Of a DNA stretch of 64,000 nt, positions 54,326 to 63,384 are shown in pieces. Origin of the DNA: Chrysochromulina tobinii (lineage: Eukaryota > Haptophyta > Prymnesiales > Chrysochromulinaceae); contig JWZX01003263.1 of NCBI GenBank assembly GCA_001275005.1, forward strand, positions 1 through 64,000, in the 5' to 3' direction. The notes beneath the pieces were generated by a model, which saw only the letters and a program-made list of their open reading frames with translations, was not told where the DNA came from and did no database searches. The stretch's first letter is position 1. Every line of letters begins with the position of its first letter. The position numbers and the translations under genes are program-made.

Positions 54326-57300
54326 ATGTTCCTTTCTATGAAGCGCATCCTCTGTGCGCTCGTCTGTGCGCTCGTGCTCGCGCTGCTGCAGCTCGGACCG
54401 CTGCAGCAGCGTATCTTGCTGGACGCCCGAGCTGCGTCAGATACGCTGCAGCAAGCTAACCTCTGCCGATTAGAGTGCACGGTTGGCGGCGGGGCCGAGC
54501 CGGGATTCCTCGACGAAGGACCTTTGGTCGTGCCGCTGCCGCCTGGCGCGACGCTGCATCTGGCTGGCCGTCCCGGCCGAGGATGCGCCGTGGCGCCCAA
54601 GAGCATGCTGCAGCTGCCCCATGGCATCGGTCGGCTCCCTCGCATCCATTCCGCCTTTGGTGATCTTCGTCTGGTGCCGCATGGAGCACTGCTGCGATCG
54701 CCGCTGCCAACTGCAGATCGCCGCAACGACAGCCGATGCGTCGAGCCGTTTAACGAGCCTTCCGCTCACGAGCATGCATCCATGGCCTCGACACGATGGC
54801 TCGCGTCGCGCTTGCACGCGCGCTGCATGCTCCCGCCAGGTACCTTGTTGGCCGACCTCTCCCCTGATTGCCTCTGATTGCCTCTGATGAACTCTGATGA
54901 ACTCTGATTGCCTCCCACATCAGGTACCTTGTTGGCCGACCTCTCCTCTGATTGCCTCTGATTGCCTCTGATGACCTCTGATGACCTCTGATTGCCTCCC
55001 TCATCTTTCCCTCATCAGGTACCTTGTTGGCCATGTCGTCGGCCGCCGCCGCCGATGGCGCGCCACCGAGCTCAGAGGCCCATCACACGTCGTCGCGTGC
55101 CAGCGCAACGGACGAGGGATCTTGCGTGTCGGCGCCGCTGCGCCAAGCCTGGCTCCGTCCGTCTGCCTCTTTACAGCTTCGCTCTTCACAGCTCCATCCG
55201 TCTCCCTCGGCGCACGCGGGTCGCCAGTGGGTCGCTAGCGGCCACGACCCTCTAGGGATGACACGTACCGCGGCGGCAGCGGATGAGGAGGCAGCGAGCA
55301 ACGCGGCGCTCAATGCATCGCTGGGTGCGGATGTAGGCGGCGCGGCGGCGCTCGAGGTGCCCACGACGGCGCTCGTGGTCTCCGTGCTCCTGCAACTGCC
55401 CACGACGGCGCTGCCAGACGAAACCACCCTCGCCACGCTCCGCCACCTCATCGCCCAGCTGAGTTGGTCCGCGAGCGCCGTCCCGGGCACGAGCGCCGTC
55501 CCGGGCACGAGCGCCGTACCGGGCGCGAGCGCCGTACCGGGCGCGAGCGCTTTACGGGCGCACCTCGAGGCAAGCGCTGGGCAGCCTAGCGCTGGGCAGC
55601 CTAGCGGCCTTGCTGCACGACCAAAAGGCGCGCGTGCCGCCGACGTGGCAGCTGCTGCTGCTCAGCGCCCGCCCGCTCTGTTCCGAACCTCCAGAGCTCG
55701 TCGATCTCCTCCGGCAGCTGCCCGACGGTGGTGCACTTGGCACCGGCGCGGGAGCGGGAGCCGAGCGCCGTACCGGGCGCGAGCGCCGTCACGGTCGCGA
55801 CTGGCGACCTGGACGAGAGCGCCGTCTCGGGCGCGGATCAGAGCGTCGTCTCGGGCGCGAGCGAGGCGGCGGGCAAGCGCGCGCCGGTGCTGCTAGGCGC
55901 TCGGCCAATGCCGGCGCAGGACACGATGGCGCCCGTCACGGCGCCCCTTGAGGCTCCCCCCACGCCGCTGAGTGCGGAGGTGCGGCGCGTTTGGGACCTC
56001 TCCCCTGATTGCCTCTGATTGCCTCTGATGACCTCTGATTGCCTCCCTCATCAGGTGCGGCGCGTTTGGGACCTGCTGGCTCCTGCAACAGCGACACGCG
56101 TGCTCGCGGACTCGAGATCGCATCTGGCCGCTGGGGCACTGGCCGCGCGACTCTCGCTCCTTCACAAGAGCCCTCAGTGCGACGTGCTGTTCACACCGGC
56201 GGGCGCCACGGTCGCTGTGGACGGCGTCATGGCTGCTGGTGAGTTGCATGCAAGTGCTCACCACGGCGTCATGGCTGCTGGTGGCGGTGGTGCACGCGTC
56301 GGCGGCGCTGGTGGCGCCAAAGGCTCTGGCGAAACGCCCAAGGCGGTGCCCGACGCCACCGCCGCCACCAGCACTGCCTCCGCCGCCGCCGCCGCCACCG
56401 CCGCCGTGACTGGGGAGTCTATCGGTGGCAATCTCGGTGGCAATCTCGGTGGCAATCTCGATGGCAATCTCGGTGGCAATCCCGGGGATGATGCCTCGTT
56501 GTCATCCAGTGCAGCGTCCTCCACCTCCTTTGATCCCACCTCCTCCTCCTCCTCCTCCTCCACCGCCGCCGCCGCAACGGAGATCGCCGCCGAGATGGCC
56601 GCCGAGATGGCCACGTACAGATCCGCCGTCGAGCCACTTCGCGCGTGGCACTTCTTCGCGCTCGCGCCAAATATGGCAACCGACCACTCGACAGCCTACA
56701 GCCACGCCCCGCCGGCGCCGGCGGCCGCGGCGACGATGCCCCTCCCGTGGCTTCAACGAGCTGCGGTCGAGTCCGCCAGCGTGCCGCGTGGTGCCTGGCC
56801 CGTGTGGCGACCGTTGAGGCTGCCTGCCGCATGCCGCTCAGCCGGAGGGCCCTCGGCGGAAGCGCTCGGTACGGCGCTCGAGGCGGCGGCGGCCTTGGAC
56901 GTCCAGCACGGCGCTTCCACAGATGCCGAGGGTGCGCCCAGCACGGCGCACAGAGCGTGGCAAGCGGACTACGCGGCCGCGGCGGTCGAGTTGGACTACT
57001 GGCTACGCTGCTTGCATGCGGGCGCCTCCATCTGCCATGTTGTGCCGGCCATCGACCCAAATATGGAGGGCGAGAGCGATGAGCATGCAAGTGCTCACCA
57101 CGGCGCGGCGCTCGGCCCAAATATGGAGGGCGAGAGCGATGAGCATGCACATGAGTATGCACCGGCCGCGCTGCACGGCGCGGCGCTCGGCGAGCTGCTG
57201 GCCCGGCATCGCCGCCCGTCGGCACTTCGCATCTTGGTGGTCAACGAGCAGGTGCCTTTGCATGCATGTTGATTAGCTTCGCATCTTGATGGTCAACGAG

Positions 57301-59240
57301 CAGGTGCCTTTGCATGCATGTTGATTAGCTTCGCATCTTGATGGTCAACGAGCAGAGGTGCCCGGGGCCGCGGAGGGAGGTCATCAAGCTGCATGCAAGT
57401 GCTCACCACGGCGCCCCTCACCCCCTTCATCAGGTGCCCGGGGTCACGGAGGGAGGCGATCTGCGGGCCGCGCAGCTCGTCAGCGAGATCGCGGCCGAGG
57501 GGCACGCGGTCACGTACGTGTCCCTGACGCCGGCGCGTCGGCCGGAGGATATCTCGGCGTTGCGAGATGCGGGCTGGCGCGCGTTCGCGCCCTCGTGTGC
57601 GGACTCTCGCGCCGCGTGGTGCGACGAGTGCGGCCAGGTGCAGAGTCGCCCGTTTGTGAGTTGCATGCAGGTGCTCACCACGGCGTCCCACCCCCCTCAT
57701 CAGGTGCAGAGTCGCCAGTTTGTGAGTTGCCGCGTGCAGTCAGCCTCGCGGCTGGCGCACCGCGTGGCCGTGATCGATGACGACGCTCATCTGGACGCTC
57801 TGAGCAGCGCTCGGCACGACGCTCTGGGCAGCGCTTCCAGTGCGGTGGCAGCCGAGGCAGACGTGGTGCTTCTCATCGCATGGTTCTGGCGCTGCGGCGC
57901 TCACCACGGCGCGGCGGAGCTGGCGATGCAGCGGCTGAGTCAGCAGCCGCTGGTGCGGCATTCGCGCGTCGTCGTCGTGAGCGACGACGTTCACTGGGTG
58001 CGTGACGCGTCCGCCCCTTTCTGTAACGACTCTGCGGCCATCCGGGTGCGCGAGCTCTGATGACCTCTGATGACCTCTGATGACCTCTGATGACCTCTGA
58101 TTGCATGCCTCATCAGGTGCGCGAGCTCGCTCTCTACTCGAGCCTCTGATGGCCTCTGATGACCTCTGATGACCTCTGATTGCATGCCTCATCAGGTGCG
58201 CGAGCTCGCTCTCTACTCGAGCGCCGCTCTCACCCTGACTATCACCGATGAGGACCGCGCAAAGCTGAGCGGCCAGCGGCCCGGACTCCCTCTCCGCACA
58301 CTCCCGTTTGCGGCGACGACACCAACGGCAACCGCGCTCGCCGCTGGCTGGGCACAACGGCGCGGCGTCCTCTTTGTCGGATCGTACCACCGGAGTGGCA
58401 ACACGCGCGCACTCCGGTGGTTGCTGCGCCGCGTGTGGCCAAAGGTTCGTCAGGCGGTCCCGTCGGCGAGATTGCATCTCGTCGGCGCTCACGAGTGGCG
58501 CACGGAGGTGTGCGAGCTCTGATGACCTCTGATGATCCCTGATGACCTCTGATGACCTCGGATGGCCTCTGATGGCCTCTGATGAGTATCTGATGAGGAC
58601 CGCGCGGAGGTGCGCGAGCTCACTGATGGCCATTGATGGCCACTGACTACCTCTGATTGAAATCAATTGCCACCGAGGACCATTGATGGCCTCTGATGAC
58701 CGCTGGTTGGCTCGGATGACCATTGATCGGCTTGGATGACCATTGATTGGCTTGGATGACCGCTGTGATTGGCTTGGATGACCGCTGGTTGGCTTGGATG
58801 ACTGATGGGCTTGGATGACCGTTGATTCGCTCTGAGTGCAGGTGCGCGAGTCACGTGCCGAGGGCGTCGAGTCGCTCGGTCAAGTGGAGGATTTGAGTCC
58901 AGCGATGCTCGAGGCTCGTGTGCTCGCGGCACCGGTGCTTGTGCATTCAGGCCTCGCGACCGAATGCATGCTAGCCTTGGGCCATGCGGTGCCGCTCGTG
59001 ACGACGCCGGTGGGCGCTCGCGGGCTACTGACGGCACGCTCGCCCAGCGCGATCGCGATCGCGCGCACAAGCGACGAGTTTGCGGCGGCGCTAGTCTCGC
59101 TGCTGCTTGACCGAAGCGCGTGGGACGCGCAGCGCGCGCGCAGCGTTCACCATGCGGCTGCATATCTCGGCGCGCCCAGGCTGCATCGGCAGCTTCGCCG
59201 CGCCCTCAGCGAGATGCGAGGCGAGTTGGGCTTGGAGTGA
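54326..59240 (+). CDS. GT4-type glycosyltransferase, repeat-rich introns
   Basis: Seven exons: 54326-54839, 55019-55979, 56055-57251, 57434-57637, 57704-58045, 58196-58507 and 58842-59240. Phases close only if exon 2 loses two bases (near 55575-55600 and 55750-55790), where coding sequence moves frame twice; then 1308 residues. The start is a type II/signal anchor (MKRILCALVCALVLALLQLG). Exons 3 (end) to 7 give a GT-B fold: ILVVNEQVPGVTEGGDLRAA (N-terminal Rossmann start), RVVVVSDDVHW, GVLFVGSYHRSGNTRALRWL, ARLHLVGAHEW, and GHAVPLVTTPVGARGLL, the C-terminal donor-site region. It probably glycosylates in the secretory pathway. Exons 2-3 carry long Ala/Pro/Val low complexity (ASAVPGTSAVPG, GGNLGGNLGG) and an exonised HASAHHG element. 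All six introns are repeat-built. Confidence 0.75.
54840..55018 (+). repeat. Intron 1: two serial exon-edge/array units
   Basis: GTACCTTGTTGGCC occurs at 54840, 54924 and 55019 (exon 2). Units of 84 and 95 nt follow the first two copies. They consist of CCTCTGATTG/CCTCTGATGA 10-mers and end CACATCAG or CTCATCAG. Confidence 0.92.
55980..56054 (+). repeat. Intron 2: 20-nt perfect exon-edge duplication
   Basis: GTGCGGCGCGTTTGGGACCT opens both the intron (55980-55999) and exon 3 (56055-56074). The rest of the 75-nt intron is 10-mer units ending CTCATCAG. Confidence 0.95.
56419..56490 (+). repeat. Coding GGCAATCTCGGT tandem in exon 3
   Basis: Five to six 12-bp units encode GGNLGGNLGGNLDGNLGGN. 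The same core in reverse orientation fills the carrier-gene intron at 50525-50841. Confidence 0.85.
57252..57433 (+). repeat. Intron 3: 52-bp tandem of exon end and GT...AG
   Basis: The exon end CTTCGCATCTTGRTGGTCAA...CAG (57225-57251) recurs at 57277-57303 and 57329-57355. The first two copies are followed by a 25-nt GTGCCTTTGC...GATTAG segment. Then comes a copy of the exon-4 edge (GTGCCCGGGG) and the acceptor TTCATCAG. Confidence 0.9.
57638..57703 (+). repeat. Intron 4: 27-nt exon-edge duplication
   Basis: The first 27 nt of the 66-nt intron (GTGCAGAGTCGCCCGTTTGT...) match the first 27 nt of exon 5 with one mismatch. The remainder is the GCATGCAGGTGCTCACCACG element and CCCTCATCAG. Confidence 0.93.
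58046..58195 (+). repeat. Intron 5: two serial units
   Basis: GTGCGCGAGCTC occurs at 58046, 58117 and 58196 (exon 6). The second copy extends through CGCTCTCTACTCGAGC, as exon 6 does. Units of 71 and 79 nt both end TGCATGCCTCATCAG. Confidence 0.93.
58508..58841 (+). repeat. Intron 6: long 10-mer array
   Basis: 334 nt of CCTCTGATGA, GCCACTGA and TTGGATGACC units, with an embedded fragment copying exon 6 (GATGAGGACCGCGC) and the exon edge GTGCGCGAGCTC at about 58611. Acceptor GAGTGCAG. Confidence 0.85.
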
Positions 59241-60019
59241 CCAAGGGCAGCTAGAGAACGCCTATACTATTTAGGGACCCAACAATAAGGTGGGTCGCGA
59301 TTAAGGATTTAAGGTTGCGTGACTGTTGCGATCTGTGGGCGCATCTCGTCTGGCGAGCGTTTACTCTATTTATACAGCTCGGTCCTCGGCATGGTCCTCG
59401 GACGTGGGTTGTGCGTCGTGGCGTTTTTCGTGTCTGAAGGATCGATATCTCTGCGTTGCTTACTGCGTTGCTTACCGTACGCGACCGCAGCGCGGCCGCG
59501 GGCTTTTTCTTTCGTGCAGGTCATCTCGGCGAGCGTGACGCGGCGCCGACTGGCCTTGAGCACGTGAAAAGGCGTCCTTGTAGCACACGGTCGATGTGCG
59601 TGACAAAGCCAGCCCTCAGGTGCGTCACCGAGTGCTGCACGCACCTGCTTGGCGATGCGAGTTTGCAGCCAGCCTCCAGCGCTGTTGTGCGCAATTGCGC
59701 GCCATCTTGCTTCTTGGTCAGATGGACCGGGCGGGCGGGCTGGTACGCGTGCAGGCGGTGCGCAGACTACGCCGGCACCCGCGGGCGGCCGTCGTGCCGT
59801 GGGCCGTGGCTTAGGGCGCCAGCCGCCGTCACAGCGCGAGTCCGGGCTTGGCGAACGGCTCGGACGTCGGAGGGTGACTCGGAGGGCGCGGGTGTCTGGA
59901 AGAAGGCCAGCATGGCGAGCAATTTTCTATCAGGTTCGATAGCTTCCACATTAGGAAATAACGTCACTGAACTCAAAGCATCGATCCACACATGTTCACA
60001 GTGCTCTCACAATCATTTT
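59241..60019. other. Intergenic, two convergent 3' ends
   Basis: No supportable gene. A 396-codon plus-strand frame starting here at 59456 continues antisense through the LRR repeats and is rejected. Confidence 0.5.
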
Positions 60020-62155
60020 CTACAATACCAACACAAATCCACTCCGGCCCTTCACCGCATCTCGCACCGCTTTTTTTCCTGCTTTTCCTATGTCGTTGTA
60101 CTCGAGGTCGAGCTTGGTCAGGACCGCGTTGACCTTCAGAGCCTTCGCAAACGCCTTGGCTCCCTTGTCCCCGATGTTGTCGCATCCGACCATGGGGTTG
60201 TCGTTGCCGTTGCGTCCGAGGGAGAGGGTGGTCACCACCGCGTTGACCTTCAGCGCCTCCGCGATCGCTATGGCACCATCATCGCTGATAGAGTTGACCT
60301 GCAGGTTCACCGAGGTCAACACCGCGTTGACCTTGAGCGCCTCCGCAATCGCCTTGGCACCCTCATCCCCGATCTTGTTGCTGATCAGGCCCACGGTGGT
60401 CAGGACAGCGTTGACCTTCAGCACCTCCGAGATCGCGATGGCTCCCTCGTCCCCGATGTAGTTCTGGTACAGGAGCAGGGTGGTCACCACCGCGTTGACC
60501 TTCAGCGCCTCCGCGATCGCCTTGGCACCCTCCGCACGGATCTTGTTCTCGTCCAGGCGCAGGGTGGTCAAGACCGCGTTGACCTTCAGAGCCTCTGCGA
60601 TCGCCTTGGCACCCTCTGGACCGATGTTGTTGTGAATCAAGTCTAGGGTGGTCAGGACCGCGTTGACCTTAAGTGCCTCTGCTATCGCGATGGCTCCCTT
60701 GTCCCCGATGCCGATCGCCTTGGCACCCTCAACCACGATGGAGTTGTACCCGAGGTTGAGGGTGGTCAAGACCGCGTTGACCTTCAGCGCCTCCGCGATT
60801 GCGATGGCACCCTCATCCCCGATGGAGTTGTACCCGAGGTAGAGGGAGGTCACCACCGCGTTGACCTTAAGCGCTTCCGCGATCGTGATTGCTCCCTCGT
60901 CCCCAAACTGGTTGTGTCCGAGGACGAGGGTGGCCCCCCCCGCGTTGACCTTGAGCGCCTCGCCGAGTGACGATGCGCCCTCCGGACCGATGTTGTTTCT
61001 GGAGAGGTCGAGCGTCCTCAAGGCCACAAAGCGGGGCAGCACCTCGCACAGCTCGACGACGTCGGCGGCGCCCCACTCGAGCCCTTGGAACTCGAGCTCG
61101 CCAACGTTGGTGACCTTGCCGAAGAAGGTCGCGTACAGGTCCGCGACCTTGCTCACGTCGGACGAGTTGGTGAAGCGCTTCTCCGTCTGCAGCAGGCGCC
61201 GGACCGTTTCCGGCGATGGCGGCGGCGGCCGACGCCGCGCGCACACGCGCGCGAGTATGTAGTCGGCTTCATCCCACGGCATCCCGGGCCCGTAGGCGCA
61301 CGCCATCGCCAGCACCGTACGCTTGGCGAGGTCGAGGCGCAGGAAGCCGGGCTTGATGGCGGCGCTGATGGCGGCCTCGACGTAGCACCAGCCCGAGTCC
61401 TCATACGTCTCCGCGAGGGGCGGCTCGCTCGCCCGCATCCGCGCCGCAAACCCCTCGGGCAGCTCGCTCTGCATCCACACGACGGTGCGCGCGTGGCCAT
61501 ACCACACATTGGAGTTCTGCAGGCCCTTGGGGAAGAGCTTTGCCTCGGCGTCGGTGCGCGGCGGCTGGTGCAGGCTCGCATAATCCCAGAACAGCGCGAA
61601 CTCGGGGAGGCCGAGCCCGTGCTTCCGGAACGCCGCGGTGAGCTGCGACTTAAGTTTCCCCCCCCTCGGGTCGAGGTAGAGCTTGGCGACCGACGCCACG
61701 ATGCCGAGGTGGAAGCCGTCGGGGTCGGGGTGCTCCTTTGTGAGCCACCGGTACGACAGCGCGACGAAGAGCACGCCAAAGTCGTCGCCCAGCGCCAGCG
61801 CGACCCTCCGCAGCTCGCCCGCCGACCAAAAGGCCTCGGGCGGAAGGTCCTGCCGGCGCGAGAGGCGGCCGCCGCGCTTGTGCAGGCCGACGAGCCAGGT
61901 GCCCTTCACCGCCGCGATCGCGCCGCTCTCCACCGATGCGAGCAGCGTCTCAACGTCAAAGTAGGGGTTCGGTGCGGCGGCGGCGGCGCTCGCGACGCTC
62001 GTCTGCGACTGGGCCGTGGGCGGCCCGCCTTGTGTTACTTTTTTCGGAGTTCGACCTCCTCGGAGGACTCGGCGGAGGACTCGTCGGAGCACAGCGCGAA
62101 TCGTGGTGGCCTCTGTCGAGGTGGAGGAGGAGCCTTTCGAGTTGGAGGCGCCCAT
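60020..62155 (-). CDS. Lipid-anchored LRR protein, NLRC3/RNI-like
   Basis: 711 residues, intronless, starting MGASNSKGSSS, a myristoylation-type N-terminus. An N-terminal globular domain (about 70-340) has ALSYRWLTKEHPDPDGFHLG and FALFWDYASLHQPPRTDAE. This is similar to the cytosolic domain that precedes LRRs in many haptophyte and stramenopile proteins and loosely to HET-type domains (inference). From about 360 there are about 12 leucine-rich repeats of the ribonuclease-inhibitor type, 28 residues each (LGYNSIGDEGAIAIAEALKVNAVLTTL). The nearly invariant EALKVNAV(L/V)TTL indicates recent repeat expansion. One unit is irregular (IVVEGAKAIGIGDKGAIAI), a partial duplication. Likely a membrane-attached sensor or scaffold; the ligand is unknown. 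Confidence 0.85.
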   Translation of the reverse strand: MGASNSKGSSSTSTEATTIRAVLRRVLRRVLRGGRTPKKVTQGGPPTAQSQTSVASAAAAAPNPYFDVETLLASVESGAIAAVKGTWLVGLHKRGGRLSRRQDLPPEAFWSAGELRRVALALGDDFGVLFVALSYRWLTKEHPDPDGFHLGIVASVAKLYLDPRGGKLKSQLTAAFRKHGLGLPEFALFWDYASLHQPPRTDAEAKLFPKGLQNSNVWYGHARTVVWMQSELPEGFAARMRASEPPLAETYEDSGWCYVEAAISAAIKPGFLRLDLAKRTVLAMACAYGPGMPWDEADYILARVCARRRPPPPSPETVRRLLQTEKRFTNSSDVSKVADLYATFFGKVTNVGELEFQGLEWGAADVVELCEVLPRFVALRTLDLSRNNIGPEGASSLGEALKVNAGGATLVLGHNQFGDEGAITIAEALKVNAVVTSLYLGYNSIGDEGAIAIAEALKVNAVLTTLNLGYNSIVVEGAKAIGIGDKGAIAIAEALKVNAVLTTLDLIHNNIGPEGAKAIAEALKVNAVLTTLRLDENKIRAEGAKAIAEALKVNAVVTTLLLYQNYIGDEGAIAISEVLKVNAVLTTVGLISNKIGDEGAKAIAEALKVNAVLTSVNLQVNSISDDGAIAIAEALKVNAVVTTLSLGRNGNDNPMVGCDNIGDKGAKAFAKALKVNAVLTKLDLEYNDIGKAGKKAVRDAVKGRSGFVLVL

Positions 62156-62322
62156 GTTGATTTGCCTTTGATGAACTTTCGTACTAAGTTGAACCTCGAT
62201 TAATTAACGAAACGTTGGCTTTCTGAACAAAATCTAGCGTTCTAGCTTCTAGGTCCGGGTGAATCCACGACGTCATCTTCGACGCATGGAACCCCAGTAT
62301 ACCCGCAGACTTCAATCTTCTA

Positions 62323-63384
62323 CTATCTACTTCTATCCATGCGATGCAATCCCATCAGCAGTTCGCCTCGAGACATCGCTACGCAACAGCCGCCTATCCG
62401 AACTGCTCCGACGCCGTCTGCCAGCCGCTCCGCCTCTGCCCGCAGCTCGCTCGGCCGCCCCATCTCCACCCCCTGAACGACACGTGCCCTCACGAGCGCG
62501 GCGGAGCAGCCTGGTGGCGGCGCCAGGCTGGCGAGCACGCCTGCGAGGCAAGCGTTCGCCGCGCCCGTGCCGGCGTCTTCGGTGCCGTTCGCGCGGTGCA
62601 TCCGCGCCCGAATCTGGTGCACCACGCCGCCGGCGCCCTCGCCTTTCTCAGTGCCTGTGTGCGTGTAGAGCAGCACCTTAGGCGGCACCGCGGCGAGAGC
62701 ACACAGCTCCTCAAACGCGGCAGGCGCGCCGCGCGAGCGCGCGAGCGCATCGAGGCTCGCGCATTCGGCCACGATAAAGGGCAGGCCCGTGGTGGCCACG
62801 AGCGGCGGATGGTTGGACACGACCAGCTCCGAAGGCTCGAGACTGACGGCCGCGGCAACGTCCTTGACGGGCAGCGATGGCACGGGCAGAGAAAACGGCT
62901 CGGGCGCTGTCAGCATCGCACCCGTGGGCTGGCCGGCGGCATCGTGCAGGATGTTGAGGAGCACGAGGCCGGCCTTCTCCTCAAACCGCACGGTGTGGCC
63001 CACCGGCCGACCCATGAAGTTGCCGCGCCAGGCGAGCGCAGTAGCCGTGCCCACGTTCGGATGGCCTGCAAAGGGCATCTCATAGGTCGGCGAGAAGATT
63101 CGAACGTGCGCGGTGTTTGCCTCGTCGCTTGGCGGCAGCACGAAGGTGGTCTCCGAGTAGCCGAATTCGGCCGCGATGCTCTGCATCTGTGCAGCGGTCA
63201 GCTGCTTCTCCCGATCTCCGGGCCGTCTTTCGCCGTCAGGCGGGCGCTCGCAGTCTTCGCCCCCATCCCCTAGCAAGCGCGAGGCCGAGCGGGCCTCAAG
63301 CTGGGTCAGCGTTGACCAACGTCGTGCTCCACACGCACTATACCACAGTCGTTGGGCGAATCCCCAACAACTCTCCCTCCACAC
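62323..63384 (-). CDS. PhzF-family isomerase/epimerase, 5' end unclear
   Basis: The frame carries most of a PhzF fold: LTAAQMQSIAAEFGYSETTFVLPP (with the family's catalytic-type Glu in SETTF), FSPTYEMPFAGHPNVGTATAL, and near the end GTGAANACLAGVLASL. PhzF-like proteins isomerise small hydrophobic or amino-acid-derived substrates by proton transfer; the substrate here is unknown. The usual N-terminal strand with a GNP motif (about 40 residues) is absent. The frame has no ATG before MQSIAAEF, and its upstream part runs into the 50-bp tandem repeat at 63324-63456. Either a first exon lies elsewhere or the gene is truncated. The true start is probably near 63330. Confidence 0.7.
   Translation of the reverse strand: MWRESCWGFAQRLWYSACGARRWSTLTQLEARSASRLLGDGGEDCERPPDGERRPGDREKQLTAAQMQSIAAEFGYSETTFVLPPSDEANTAHVRIFSPTYEMPFAGHPNVGTATALAWRGNFMGRPVGHTVRFEEKAGLVLLNILHDAAGQPTGAMLTAPEPFSLPVPSLPVKDVAAAVSLEPSELVVSNHPPLVATTGLPFIVAECASLDALARSRGAPAAFEELCALAAVPPKVLLYTHTGTEKGEGAGGVVHQIRARMHRANGTEDAGTGAANACLAGVLASLAPPPGCSAALVRARVVQGVEMGRPSELRAEAERLADGVGAVRIGGCCVAMSRGELLMGLHRMDRSR

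Noticed and set aside
59456-60646. 396-codon plus-strand ORF
   Set aside because: It is antisense to the LRR gene; its repeats (QGGQDRVDLQ type) mirror the LRR DNA repeats, and its first part lies in intergenic DNA.
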